Shown here: positions 9,264 to 17,933 of the stretch, in pieces
Numbering within the stretch: position 1 is the first letter of the stretch
Layout of the letters: the number at the start of each line of letters is the position of its first letter
Assembly: GCF_900114495.1 (NCBI RefSeq)
Contig: NZ_FOZI01000001.1
Span: 1,480,386 to 1,544,385 of the forward strand
Source of the DNA: Dyella sp. OK004
GTDB taxonomy: Bacteria > Pseudomonadota > Gammaproteobacteria > Xanthomonadales > Rhodanobacteraceae
Reading direction: 5' to 3'
DNA length: 64,000 nt
Translations under genes and position numbers: made by a program
Notes under the pieces: model-generated
The model's input: only the letters and a program-made list of their open reading frames with translations
Told to the model about the DNA's origin: nothing
Databases searched by the model: none

Positions 9264-10850
9264 TCAAGGCGTCTGGCGCAGCTCGGCCGGGCGCCATGCG
9301 GCGGCCATTACCTGCGCGCGCTGTTCCGCCATGCGACGGCTGATGGTATCGATGGCTGTCGCGTAGGCCGGTTCGCCGGTCAAGGGACGCAGCAGCGGCG
9401 ATGTCTGCAAATAGGCGCGGTCGCTATAACCGGCCTGCACGGCAGCAGTGATGGTAGCCAGCGCCTCCGCACGCTGACCGCGCGCCAGTTGCAGCATGGC
9501 AAGTTCCAGCTGGTCCGACGGATAACCCATACCTTCGGCCAGCTGGCTCTTCATGCCGGCGATGCGCGTATCGAGCCAGGCCGGGGTGGATGGTGTGTCG
9601 CCATAGAGCGTGGCCAGCGTGGTGGGCAGGCTCATCTGCGGGCGCAATCGAACGGCCTGGTCGAACGTGCTGTGGGCTGCGGTGCGATCGCCGCGCAGCA
9701 AGGCCAGCTCGCCGGCCAACACGTACAGGCCAACATGCGGTGTGTTGCGGGTCATCGCCTGATCGAGCGCGGTCTGTGCTTCCGCCAGTCGTCCTTGCAG
9801 AAACAAATGCTGCGGCCAGGCGATGTTGGAGAACACATTGTCGGGATTGAGCTGGAAGCTGCGCCGGAAGCGCTGCTCAGCGGCCTCGGTGAAACCCAGC
9901 AGATCCAGTTCGCGTGCAATCTGCACATCGCGAAAGCGCACGCGCGATGCATCGCCATGCAGATCCAGATTGGCGCGCAGGGCATCCACCAACTGTCCAC
10001 GCTCCTGATACAGATAAGCGGCGGATGCACGACTGCCATCGTCAGCCGGATCGAGTACTACGGCGTGCTGATAGGCATCGATGGCCGCCTGCATCTCGCC
10101 GCGGCAATCGTGCGCATAGGCCAGGGCGGACCAGGCGGCGGCGTTGCGCGTATCCGACTTGAGTACCGTTTCCGCGAGCTGCTGCGCCGAGCGCGCCCAT
10201 TCGTAGGGAAAGTTGTAGAGGCAGGCGCGCGCGCTGTATGCGCGGCTTAGCCCGACTTGCGCTGCGGCATGGGAAGGCGAGGTCGCCAACACCTGCTGAT
10301 ACAAGCCGATGGCGCGCTCGTTGTTGTCGCGTTGTCCGATGCCGGCGTAATAAGCCGCGCGCTGTAATAACTCTTGCGTCGGCGAGGTCGTGGCGGTGGT
10401 CGCGGCAAGCGAGCGATGCCACTCCCACCAGCCAGCGCCACCAAGTACAAGGACGGCGATGCCCAGCGCGGCGATCCAGGCGCCACGATGATGATTCGGC
10501 GCGACGGGCTCAACAGGTATCAGCGTTTCCGCGACCACCGGTGGCTCGCACAGCTTATAGCCGCGCCCGCGCACCGAGCGGATATAGCGCGGCTGGCGGC
10601 CATCGTCGCCGAGCGCCTGACGCAGCAGCTTCACGCGTTGGGTGACCGTTTCTTCGTTGACGACCGCCGGTGCCCACACTTCGGCCATCAGCGTGTCGAA
10701 ATCGACCACGGCATCGCGGTGGCGAAGCAGGCAGGCGAGTAGTTGGAAGCTCAGCCCTTGCACATCCAGCGGCACATCGTCCCGACTGACCCGTTGCCGG
10801 GCGAGGTCGATGTGCAGATCCAGCAATCGGAGATGTCGGGGTTGGTCCAT
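9264..10850 (-). CDS. CadC-like membrane-anchored winged-helix regulator with TPR repeats
   Basis: A 528-aa protein. Residues about 8-103 form an OmpR/CadC winged helix (VTQRVKLLRQALGDDGRQP, YIRSVRGRGYKL). A single transmembrane helix follows (WIAALGIAVLVLGGAGWW, about 125-142). The large C-terminal part of tetratricopeptide-like repeats would lie in the periplasm. This architecture occurs in one-component sensors that bind DNA from the membrane. No target gene is evident: the neighbours are a convergent hydrolase and uppP on the same strand, 55 bases upstream. Confidence 0.87.
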   Translation of the reverse strand: MDQPRHLRLLDLHIDLARQRVSRDDVPLDVQGLSFQLLACLLRHRDAVVDFDTLMAEVWAPAVVNEETVTQRVKLLRQALGDDGRQPRYIRSVRGRGYKLCEPPVVAETLIPVEPVAPNHHRGAWIAALGIAVLVLGGAGWWEWHRSLAATTATTSPTQELLQRAAYYAGIGQRDNNERAIGLYQQVLATSPSHAAAQVGLSRAYSARACLYNFPYEWARSAQQLAETVLKSDTRNAAAWSALAYAHDCRGEMQAAIDAYQHAVVLDPADDGSRASAAYLYQERGQLVDALRANLDLHGDASRVRFRDVQIARELDLLGFTEAAEQRFRRSFQLNPDNVFSNIAWPQHLFLQGRLAEAQTALDQAMTRNTPHVGLYVLAGELALLRGDRTAAHSTFDQAVRLRPQMSLPTTLATLYGDTPSTPAWLDTRIAGMKSQLAEGMGYPSDQLELAMLQLARGQRAEALATITAAVQAGYSDRAYLQTSPLLRPLTGEPAYATAIDTISRRMAEQRAQVMAAAWRPAELRQTP

Positions 10851-10905
10851 GGCAGTCGCCGGCCGAAGCGCGGCGACTATCGTTTCACGGATCGACCCGG
10901 AGCGC

Positions 10906-11703
10906 TCAGCCGCCGGTCGGCAGCCACAGCAGCAAGGCGATGCCCAGCGCGATGCGGTAGATCGCGAACGGAGTGAAGTGATGGCTGCGGATGTAGCCGA
11001 GCAGCCACTTCACCGCGACAAAGGCGACCACAGCGGAGACGATGAAGCCGACGATCAGCGCGGTCCAGTCCTCATGCGCCACGCCGCCGCTCTTCACGAC
11101 CTTCAGCAACTCGTAGCCGGTCGCCGCATACATGGTGGGGATGCCCACCAGGAAAGCGAACTCCGTGGCAGCGGCGCGGTTGCTGGTGCCGGCCAGCATA
11201 GCGGTGAAGATAGTGGCGGCCGAACGCGATGTGCCGGGGAACACGCCGGCCACGATCTGCGCAATGCCGACCAGGATCGCCACGCGCCAGGTCACTTCGG
11301 TGCGATCCACTTGCCGTGCGGCGAGCCGCTCGGCGCCGATCATCCAGATACCGCCGATCACCAGCGCCCAGGCGATAGGCGTCACCGCCTCCGGCAGCTT
11401 GAAGCCCATGTGCGTCACGATGAAACCCAGCACCGCGGTGATCATGAAGGCCACGAACAGCTTTGCCAGATAGTCGCGGTTGGCCGGCTCGCGCCACTGC
11501 GTGAACAACTGCCAGATGCGTTTCCAGTAGATGAAGGTCACCGCGAGGATCGCGCCCGCCTGGATACCTACGTTGAACAGATCCGAGCGCTCGCCCAGGC
11601 CGAACTTCTCGGCGATCAGCAAATGGCCGGTGCTGGAAATGGGCAGGAATTCGGTGATGCCTTCGATGATGCCAAGCAGGATGACGTTGATCAGATCGCT
11701 CAC
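10906..11703 (-). CDS. uppP: Undecaprenyl-diphosphatase UppP (BacA)
   Basis: A polytopic membrane enzyme that dephosphorylates undecaprenyl diphosphate, recycling the lipid carrier for peptidoglycan and other surface polymers. Both family motifs are present: GIIEGITEFLPISSTGHLL and VFPGTSRSAATI. I prefer the GTG at 11703 (265 aa), because SDLINVILLGIIEG lines up with the family N-terminus. A longer reading frame from an ATG at 11763 adds 20 residues without similarity and has no ribosome site. Confidence 0.95.
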   Translation of the reverse strand: MSDLINVILLGIIEGITEFLPISSTGHLLIAEKFGLGERSDLFNVGIQAGAILAVTFIYWKRIWQLFTQWREPANRDYLAKLFVAFMITAVLGFIVTHMGFKLPEAVTPIAWALVIGGIWMIGAERLAARQVDRTEVTWRVAILVGIAQIVAGVFPGTSRSAATIFTAMLAGTSNRAAATEFAFLVGIPTMYAATGYELLKVVKSGGVAHEDWTALIVGFIVSAVVAFVAVKWLLGYIRSHHFTPFAIYRIALGIALLLWLPTGG

Positions 11704-12045
11704 GAGGTAGCTGGCTCCGCTGAGGTGGAGGAAGCGACGGGGTGGCCGCCGTGAAAGCGCCATAGCTTACGGGTAGTGCACGAACAAAAGATGGCTGTTT
11801 GCTGATGCGTGGGATAGAGCCCGGGGTGTCTCTCTTGCTCATAACTCCCGCGAAAGCACGAGGCCGGAGCCTTTGGGTCACGAGTAATGGTAGGCGCTCG
11901 GTCCCGGCGGTTGCCTCATTTTCGGAGTACCCCGAAGCGCCGAAAGATTCGCAAAATTCTGCGGCCGCACCCTTCGTGCGAAGGCTGAAAGGCGGACCGT
12001 TCACTTTGGCTGCGGCAGAATCGCGCGATCCACAGCGGAGGAGGC
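11704..12045. other. Non-coding interval between uppP and the 12046/12159 genes
   Basis: About 340 bases without a convincing gene. Near 11840-11890 lie degraded pieces of the CCCGCGAAAGC-type intergenic repeat that occurs in better form at 12928-13014. The right end must hold the promoter for the downstream genes; no clear sigma-70 hexamers stand out. One reading frame is open on the plus strand across the interval, but its composition and lack of similarity argue against it. Confidence 0.5.
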
Positions 12046-12162
12046 ATGACGGTGCGATACGTCATCTCTTGTCGAAGCCGGGTGCCCCGCAGGGAAATGT
12101 GGGCCGATGTATCCCCTCCAGACAGTCGGTGTCATACCGACGGTCGCGCGGTGATCGCATGA
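12046..12162 (+). CDS. Short ORF (38 aa) translationally coupled to the downstream membrane protein
   Basis: An ATG at 12046 follows a strong Shine-Dalgarno run (GGAGGAGG, 12037-12044). The frame runs 38 codons (MTVRYVISCRSRVPRREM...) and stops at TGA 12160-12162, overlapping the ATG of the next gene as ATGA. The next gene has no good ribosome site of its own. The arrangement suggests a coupling or leader ORF. The peptide is basic, has no recognisable domain, and may not be functional itself. Confidence 0.45.
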   Translation: MTVRYVISCRSRVPRREMWADVSPPDSRCHTDGRAVIA

Positions 12163-12905
12163 GGGCCTACCAGAGCGCAGGCGGATGGTTGTTCACCCTG
12201 CTCGCGTCGCTGTTTATCGGGACGCTGTTTGCCGAGGCTTTGTTCAATGAAGCCTTGTCGCCCCCGGAGCTGGCGACCTGGGCTTTCCCTTTCGTGGGAA
12301 CACTGCTGGGTGCGTTCCTCGCGTTCAAGTACCTGGGTATCGACGAAGCCGTCAAACGAGAGGAGTTGAGAGCGGGCGCCATCAATCGGGCCATCCTGGT
12401 GTTGGTTTCCCAGGTCAACTACCTGTCGACGGTGAAAGCCGAGCTGTTCAAAGACAATGACTCCCCAGAGCAGGTTTCCAATTTGCGTGCGTTCCCCAAT
12501 CCTCCCAGCAGTCATATCCGACAGCGGGTTGAAGAGTTGGTTTTTCTGGTGGAGCTCGGTGAATCCGGCTTGATTATGGCCTTGGAGCGCGAGCAGCGCC
12601 GCTACGACGATTGCCTCCTACACCTCAACATACGCAACGACCTGTTGTTCGACGTCATCCATCCGCTGGTGGCCAGGACGGGCATCATGGGCAAGCCGAT
12701 TACGCTGGAGCAGTTCAAGAGCGTGCTGGGCGAGATGAACTACGGGCGTTGGGAGGTGGCCACCCATAACGTCTGCCAAGCCGTGCCTTCGAGTCTCGAG
12801 TCGATACCGGCGTTGATCGGAAGGCTATGCGACACCGGGAAGAAACTATTTCCCCGCCGCACGTTTATTGGTATCGCCGACATTCCCAAGGCAAGGATTG
12901 AATGA
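12159..12905 (+). CDS. Hypothetical protein with two N-terminal membrane helices
   Basis: A 248-aa protein of unknown function. Residues about 8-25 (GGWLFTLLASLFIGTLF) and about 40-58 (WAFPFVGTLLGAFLAF) look like transmembrane helices. The rest is a mostly helical soluble domain (QVNYLSTVKAELFKDND, ALEREQRRYDDCLLHLNIRN). The ATG at 12159 was chosen because it directly precedes the first helix and overlaps the stop of a short ORF with a strong ribosome site. The frame stays open far upstream, so a longer protein cannot be excluded. A repeat and the glnA control region follow. Confidence 0.6.
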   Translation: MRAYQSAGGWLFTLLASLFIGTLFAEALFNEALSPPELATWAFPFVGTLLGAFLAFKYLGIDEAVKREELRAGAINRAILVLVSQVNYLSTVKAELFKDNDSPEQVSNLRAFPNPPSSHIRQRVEELVFLVELGESGLIMALEREQRRYDDCLLHLNIRNDLLFDVIHPLVARTGIMGKPITLEQFKSVLGEMNYGRWEVATHNVCQAVPSSLESIPALIGRLCDTGKKLFPRRTFIGIADIPKARIE

Positions 12906-12927
12906 CGGACTTGCTCTGGTTCAAGTT

Positions 12928-13014
12928 CGTCATCACGGCGAAAGCCGGCATCCAAAGCCTGTGCTGTTTTCAAAGGCTTAAAGTCGCTGGGTCCCGGCTT
13001 TCGCCGGGATGACG
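12928..13014. repeat. Intergenic imperfect palindrome, CGGCGAAAGCCGG family
   Basis: The left arm, CGTCATCaCGGCGAAAGCCGG, is matched by an inverted right arm, CCGGCTTTCGCCGggATGACG, about 40 bases further on; GGCTT and CATCC-like segments repeat between them. Similar CCCGGCGAAAGCCGGG elements are common between genes in this bacterial group. It follows the 12159 gene and may act as a processing or termination hairpin. Confidence 0.7.
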
Positions 13015-13124
13015 ATCAAGATGAGGTTGTGCGAGGTTCTCGGATGCCTGGCCACGTGTCCGGCCGCCGGCTGAGCGGCTAGGATGCCTGGCACGGGAAA
13101 GGCATGTGGATCGGGTCACCGAAA

Positions 13125-13141
13125 TGCATCAAATTGGTGCT
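13125..13141. promoter_or_regulatory. NtrC (NRI) binding site upstream of glnA
   Basis: TGCATC-AAATT-GGTGCT matches the NtrC enhancer consensus TGCACC-N5-GGTGCA at 10 of 12 arm positions. It lies 97 bases upstream of the sigma-54 element, a normal enhancer distance. The NtrBC pair that would use it is encoded at 25451-27857. Confidence 0.7.
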
Positions 13142-13237
13142 ATATCCAAGCCATGTTTTCCCGTTATCTGTGCAAATTGGGCCAACTGATCGAAGGTGGC
13201 TCGATGTAAGACATTGAATTGCGCCACGTTCGTGCTT

Positions 13238-13252
13238 TGGCACAAAGCTTGC
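13238..13252 (+). promoter_or_regulatory. Sigma-54 promoter of glnA
   Basis: TGGCAC-N5-TTGC with the invariant GG (13239-13240) and GC (13251-13252) twelve bases apart, as required by RpoN holoenzyme. Predicted transcription start is near 13264, leaving a leader of about 34 bases before the glnA ATG. Confidence 0.85.
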
Positions 13253-13297
13253 CAAAAGGCTTGAGTTCTCCCACACCTTTACCCATCGAGGTTCGTC

Positions 13298-14707
13298 ATG
13301 TCCGCCCAGAAAGTGCTCGACCTGATCCAGGAACACGACGTCGAGTTCGTCGACTTCCGTTTTGCCGACATGCTCGGCAAACACCATCACGTCACGTTCC
13401 CGGCGCATGCCATCGACGAGTCGACCTTCGAGGACGGCAAGATGTTCGATGGTTCGTCGATCTCGGGTTGGAAGGGCATCAACGAGTCGGACATGATCCT
13501 GCTGCCCGATCCGAACACCGCCTACCTCGATCCGTTCAGCGCACACACCCAGCTGGTGCTGCATTGCGACGTGCTGGAGCCGAGCACCATGCAGGCTTAC
13601 GGCCGTGATCCGCGCTCCATCGCCAAGCGCGGCGAGGCATACCTCAAGTCCACCGGCATCGCCGACACCGCTTTCTTCGGCCCGGAGCCGGAGTTCTTCA
13701 TTTTCGATTCCGTGCGCTGGCAGAACGACATGGGCCGCGTGTTCTACGAAATCGGCTCCGAAGAAGCCGCGTGGTCGTCGCGCTACAAGTACGAAGACAA
13801 CAACACCGGCCACCGTCCGGGCGTGAAGGGCGGCTACTTCCCGGTCAGCCCGGTCGACTCGCTGGGCGACCTGCGTGCTGACATGTGCAAGGTGCTGGAG
13901 TCGCTCGGTCAGGTGGTGGAAGTGCATCACCACGAAGTGGCCAATGCCGGCCAGTGCGAGATCGGCGTGAAGTTCAACACGCTGGTGCAGAAGGCCGACG
14001 AACTGATGACGATGAAGTACGTCATCAAGAACGTCGCTCACCAGAACGGCAAGACCGTGACCTTCATGCCCAAGCCGATCGTGGGCGACAACGGCAGCGG
14101 CATGCACGTGCACCAGTCGCTGGCGAAGGACGGCAACAACCTGTTCGCCGGCGACCTGTACGGCGGCCTGAGCCAGACTGCGCTGTGGTACATCGGCGGC
14201 ATCTTCAAGCACGCCAAGGCCATCAATGCCTTCGCCAACTCCACCACCAACAGCTACAAGCGCCTGGTGCCGGGCTTCGAAGCGCCGGTGATGCTGGCCT
14301 ACTCGGCCCGCAACCGCTCGGCGAGCTGCCGCATTCCGTATGTGTCCAGCCCGAAGGGTCGCCGCATCGAAGTGCGCTTCCCCGACCCGATGAACTCCGG
14401 CTATCTGGTGTTCACCGCGCTGATGATGGCCGGCCTCGACGGCATCATTAACAAGATCGACCCGGGCGCGCCGGCCGACAAGGATCTGTACGACCTGCCG
14501 CCGGAAGAAGAGAAGAACATCCCGCAGGTCTGCGCCAGCCTCGACGAAGCGCTGGTCGCGCTCGACAAGGACCGCGACTTCCTCAAGGCCGGCGGCGTGT
14601 TCACCGATGACTTCATCGACGCCTACATCGCGTTGAAGATGCAGGAAGTGACCCGCTATCGCGCCAGCACGCATCCGCTGGAGTTCCAGATGTACTACGC
14701 GCTCTGA
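13298..14707 (+). CDS. glnA: Glutamine synthetase type I
   Basis: A 469-aa GSI subunit that makes glutamine from glutamate, ammonia and ATP. Visible features are [18 protein letters not shown], the metal/ATP regions [10 protein letters not shown] and [11 protein letters not shown], and the adenylylation loop DLYDLPPEE with the target Tyr at residue 398. The enzyme is therefore of the covalently regulated GSI-beta class. A sigma-54 promoter and an NtrC box lie upstream and a hairpin terminator lies downstream, so it is a single-gene nitrogen-regulated unit. The long open frame on the opposite strand is a codon-bias shadow. Confidence 0.98.
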   Translation: MSAQKVLDLIQEHDVEFVDFRFADMLGKHHHVTFPAHAIDESTFEDGKMFDGSSISGWKGINESDMILLPDPNTAYLDPFSAHTQLVLHCDVLEPSTMQAYGRDPRSIAKRGEAYLKSTGIADTAFFGPEPEFFIFDSVRWQNDMGRVFYEIGSEEAAWSSRYKYEDNNTGHRPGVKGGYFPVSPVDSLGDLRADMCKVLESLGQVVEVHHHEVANAGQCEIGVKFNTLVQKADELMTMKYVIKNVAHQNGKTVTFMPKPIVGDNGSGMHVHQSLAKDGNNLFAGDLYGGLSQTALWYIGGIFKHAKAINAFANSTTNSYKRLVPGFEAPVMLAYSARNRSASCRIPYVSSPKGRRIEVRFPDPMNSGYLVFTALMMAGLDGIINKIDPGAPADKDLYDLPPEEEKNIPQVCASLDEALVALDKDRDFLKAGGVFTDDFIDAYIALKMQEVTRYRASTHPLEFQMYYAL

Positions 14708-14735
14708 TCGTCTAGAGACGAGACGCGGAGAGACG

Positions 14736-14765
14736 AAACGGGCGCCTTGGGCGCCCGTTTTGTTT
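14736..14765 (+). terminator. Rho-independent terminator of glnA
   Basis: An 11-base perfect stem (AAACGGGCGCC / GGCGCCCGTTT, loop TTG) followed by T-G-TTT, 28 bases after the glnA stop. Confidence 0.85.
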
Positions 14766-14834
14766 CATGCAGCCGGTGGTCAACCGTCATCGATTCGATG
14801 CAAGATGCCGCCTTCACGCCAGGGATGACACATC

Positions 14835-16772
14835 ATGTTCGGACTGTTCAAGAAGCGCGGAAAGAAAACCACCGAAGATGCCGCGGCGAATCCATCGCCG
14901 TCAGCTTCCGAAATGATCACCGTCGTCGACAGTTACGGCCGGCAGTTGCAGATCACGCGTACCGAATGGCGCGACAAGGTGCTCCAACCGAATCTGAAGC
15001 AGCACTGGAACACCCCAGACCGGCTGTACCAGATGATCATCGATGCCGTGAACGATGACATGGCCGCCGAGGTCGCTCCGGCGAGCGAACGCCTGCTCGC
15101 TATCGATCCGATGGTGGAGCGTTCGCACGTCATCCGCGCCATCGTGCTGATGAAACTGGACGATGCCGCCGGTGCCGACGCCATCTTGCGGGCTGCGATA
15201 GCATCCATCGGTGAAACCGGCACGCTGTTGACCAATCAGGCCAAGGCCTTGCATCAGCTCGGCGACGAGGCGGGTTCGCTGCGGACCCTGGAGCGCAGCC
15301 TGCTGCTCGATCCGAATCAGGACAATGGCCTGGGATGGTGGTGTGCGATCCTGCGCGAGAGCGACGGCGAACCGCGCGTCGAAGCCGAACTGGCGCGCCT
15401 GGCACAGCTGCCTGGAGGCTGGCGACCGCAGCTTTTGCTGGGAGAGATGCTGCTGCAGCGTGACGACCACGAGCGCGCCGTTGAGTATTTTCGTCACGTC
15501 CTCACGGTTCAGCCGGATGGCGAGGACGTCCTGATGATTATCGGCGCTGCGCTGGGCCAGAAGGGATGGCTGGTGGAAGCGATCGACCTCGTTGCGCCGG
15601 TATTCGATCCGCAGCGGCACGACCCGCGCGCGGGCTTCAATCTGCTGCAGGCTTATCTGCAATCGGGCGAGGCGGCACCCGGTCTGGCGTTGCTGGAGCG
15701 CTTCTACGCATTGAAGCAACCCGCTTTGCATTCGACGCTTCAACATTTCTCGCAGGCGTTCGATCAGCTGGTGAAACAGCCTCCGCACAAAGAGGAAGCC
15801 ATGCCGAAGATCGTCATGCGCCAGCTGGACCTGCCGCCCTGGCTGGCCGCTATGCATGACATGGCATGGGCGGCACCGTCGATGGAAGAGCGCGAAACCC
15901 GAGTATTGCTGCTGGCGCTTTCGGCGCATGGCGAATCGACCGACGGCCACGTGCGCAGTGGCCGCGAAGATGAGCGCGGCCGTTTTTCGCGCGCGCTGCC
16001 TTTGTATCTGCACGAACAACTAATCTTCCGTAGCGAACTGAAATCGGTAGCTCTCATTCCGACCACGGATGAAAACAGCCTGGTTCTGTTCGGTAAGCCG
16101 TGGGACGAGGATGAGTTGCGGCACGTCACCGAAGGCTATGAATATGTGGTCGAGGGCGATATCGGTGAGCGCGAAGATGGCTTCGTCGTGACGTGGCGAG
16201 TGCGCACTGCATCCGATATGCACGTGCTTCTTCGCCTGGAGCGCAGTGTGCGCATGCGCGAGCTTGGTCAGGCCGTATCGGAGATGGGCGAGGAAATCCT
16301 TGAGGCGCTTCAGCACGCCAGCGGCAGCACGCGACCTAGTCGGGTGACGTACTACGCATTACCGCGTGCTTTCTCCACCGAATACTTGAGCGGGCTGGCG
16401 CAAACACTGGTGCTGACGCTGCTTGAAAGCCCGGAGCAGCGCACCCGTTTGTTTGGGGAGCGCAACATCTATACCTGGATGCAGAATCTCGCCCTGTCCA
16501 TGCCGGACAACGAGGCGGCGCAGTTCATGTACTTCACGGCGTTGGCTAAGGGGCGTCGCTATGCCTCGCCTATCGTCGACGAGTTCGAGCGTCCGGCAGC
16601 GGAACGCCTGCGCAGCCTGATCGATGCGCAAGCCTATGCAGCGTGCCTCGCACCTCTGGTGATGGCTGTTTTCCCTGCCAGTGAAGTCATCCGTGACATG
16701 GCCGCAGGAATTCCGGTTGGGGAAGACGCGAGGTATGCAGCCTGGGTCGAAAGGGTACGATCGTCTTTCTAA
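14835..16772 (+). CDS. TPR-containing protein of unknown function
   Basis: A 645-aa cytoplasmic protein without signal or membrane segments. Residues about 70-310 form tetratricopeptide-like helical repeats (LLTNQAKALHQLGDEAGSLR, LLLGEMLLQRDDHERAVEYF). The C-terminal half (about 340-640) has mixed secondary structure and no motif I recognise. The ATG at 14835 opens with a basic stretch, MFGLFKKRGKK. It stands alone between the glnA terminator and the convergent alkylation cluster. Confidence 0.7.
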   Translation: MFGLFKKRGKKTTEDAAANPSPSASEMITVVDSYGRQLQITRTEWRDKVLQPNLKQHWNTPDRLYQMIIDAVNDDMAAEVAPASERLLAIDPMVERSHVIRAIVLMKLDDAAGADAILRAAIASIGETGTLLTNQAKALHQLGDEAGSLRTLERSLLLDPNQDNGLGWWCAILRESDGEPRVEAELARLAQLPGGWRPQLLLGEMLLQRDDHERAVEYFRHVLTVQPDGEDVLMIIGAALGQKGWLVEAIDLVAPVFDPQRHDPRAGFNLLQAYLQSGEAAPGLALLERFYALKQPALHSTLQHFSQAFDQLVKQPPHKEEAMPKIVMRQLDLPPWLAAMHDMAWAAPSMEERETRVLLLALSAHGESTDGHVRSGREDERGRFSRALPLYLHEQLIFRSELKSVALIPTTDENSLVLFGKPWDEDELRHVTEGYEYVVEGDIGEREDGFVVTWRVRTASDMHVLLRLERSVRMRELGQAVSEMGEEILEALQHASGSTRPSRVTYYALPRAFSTEYLSGLAQTLVLTLLESPEQRTRLFGERNIYTWMQNLALSMPDNEAAQFMYFTALAKGRRYASPIVDEFERPAAERLRSLIDAQAYAACLAPLVMAVFPASEVIRDMAAGIPVGEDARYAAWVERVRSSF

Positions 16773-16859
16773 CTTGCCGGCGCCAAGGCGCAAGGCTTCT
16801 GCTTTTCCTTGCCAACCGGACTTGCTCAAGGCCGTCACCGCGACAGTGGGAGCGTTAAC

Positions 16860-17630
16860 TCACTTGGCATCGTGAAAAATGATGCCGAGTGTATGGCGCT
16901 GACCCTGGCGCAATTGGCTGACCCCATGACGCAGCTGAGTGCGATAGAAACCGCGCGATGAGCGAGCCGGGCGACTGTTGACCGCGAAGACCACTGCCTG
17001 ACCCTGACGTAACGGGACGACTTCCGCGCGGCCAGGCCTTTTGGGATCGCTCTCGGTAAGCAGCAGTTCGCCACCTTCAAAATCGCGGCCCGGTTCGTCG
17101 AGCAAAAACACGGCCTGCAAGGGGAAAACGTGGTCGCCGTAAAGATCCTGATGCAGACAGCAGTAGTCGCGCTCGCGGTAGCGCAGTAGCAAGGGCGTCG
17201 GACGCTGCTGTCCTTCGCGATGGCAGATAGCCATGAATTCGGCATGCGTCGCCGGGAAGCGTTCGCTCATGCGCATGGCTGCATGCCAGCGGTTGGCGAT
17301 AGGCGCCAGGTGCGGATACAAGGCCGTGCGCAATCGTCCGACCGGATCGGGCAGCGGATAGCGGAAATATTTGTACTCGCCACGCCCGAACGCGTAACGC
17401 TCCATCACGATACGGCTGCGAAAGCGCTCCTCTTCGGAGAAGAAGGCTGCGATCTCGCGGCACTGTACGGAGGACAGCAAGACAGGCAGCACGGCGTAAC
17501 CATCATGGGTCAGAGTCACTTCGGTGCGATGCCAATCGATAGCGTTGATGCGATGTTCGATCGTGCTCGCGAGCGGCTCTGACCCAAAGCAGGTGTCTGT
17601 ATCCGGCAAAAGAAGAACTTGCTGAGTCAT
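16860..17630 (-). CDS. 2OG-Fe(II) oxygenase, paralogue 1 of the alkylation cluster
   Basis: A 256-aa oxygenase with a complete iron and 2-oxoglutarate site: H160 and D162 in CLHQDLYGDHVFPLQ, distal H235 in RHGVS, and R245 ten residues later in GQRHTLGIIFHD. The family is prolyl-4-hydroxylase-like and is not AlkB by sequence. The ATG overlaps the stop of the Ada-like gene (ATGA), making this the last gene of the ada operon. It is most similar to the protein at 21321-22037 (shared GRGEYKYF, YPLP, APIANRW-type segments). A role in repairing or removing alkylation damage is inferred from context only. Confidence 0.85.
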   Translation of the reverse strand: MTQQVLLLPDTDTCFGSEPLASTIEHRINAIDWHRTEVTLTHDGYAVLPVLLSSVQCREIAAFFSEEERFRSRIVMERYAFGRGEYKYFRYPLPDPVGRLRTALYPHLAPIANRWHAAMRMSERFPATHAEFMAICHREGQQRPTPLLLRYRERDYCCLHQDLYGDHVFPLQAVFLLDEPGRDFEGGELLLTESDPKRPGRAEVVPLRQGQAVVFAVNSRPARSSRGFYRTQLRHGVSQLRQGQRHTLGIIFHDAK

Positions 17631-17923
17631 GTCCGATATCTCTTCATGGGTGGCTTGAGCGGCTGCTCACCTTTCCAGACGGCATAGGGCTCGGGCAGGC
17701 ACACTGCGCACGGTCGATAGCCAGCAACCTGTGCGGTGTCCTCATCGGGAAAGAACACGCGATGCGCCACGTACCCGCCGCGTGCAATCGCCTGCAAAGC
17801 TGCGCGGCAGTCGAGGCGTCCGTACACCTTGCTACCGCGATGCCCGCCAAACATCCCGGGCACATCGCTCGTGTACGGCTTGCCGTCGCGGCCGATCAGG
17901 ATCCAAGTTTTCGTGCCTGCCAT
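17627..17923 (-). CDS. Stand-alone Ada-like metal-binding domain protein
   Basis: A 98-aa protein resembling the N-terminal zinc domain of Ada. Residues 31-39, SKVYGRLDC, align with the VYCRPSC region, and HRVFFPDEDTAQVAGYRPCAVC (52-75) aligns with the second half. Three of the four zinc-ligand positions carry Cys (C39, C72, C75); the fourth, the methyl-acceptor C38 of E. coli Ada, is Gly35. The start at 17923 lies 10 bases after the stop of the upstream oxygenase gene. Small proteins of this type are known without the acceptor Cys. Here it sits in an operon with an Ada that lacks the other three ligands. Confidence 0.72.
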   Translation of the reverse strand: MAGTKTWILIGRDGKPYTSDVPGMFGGHRGSKVYGRLDCRAALQAIARGGYVAHRVFFPDEDTAQVAGYRPCAVCLPEPYAVWKGEQPLKPPMKRYRT

Positions 17924-17933
17924 GGGCCTGTGC

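Larger units (their letters stand above)
13015..13297 (+). promoter_or_regulatory. glnA control region
   Basis: With the repeat before it, this is a 392-base gap between the 12159 gene and glnA. It holds an NtrC-type box at 13125-13141, a weaker similar sequence near 13170-13185 (TGTGCAAATTGGGCCA), and a sigma-54 -24/-12 element at 13238-13252. No gene was found in it. Confidence 0.7.

Noticed and set aside
13079..14674. 531-codon open frame opposite glnA
   Set aside because: Codon-bias shadow; glnA is complete on the plus strand with promoter and terminator.
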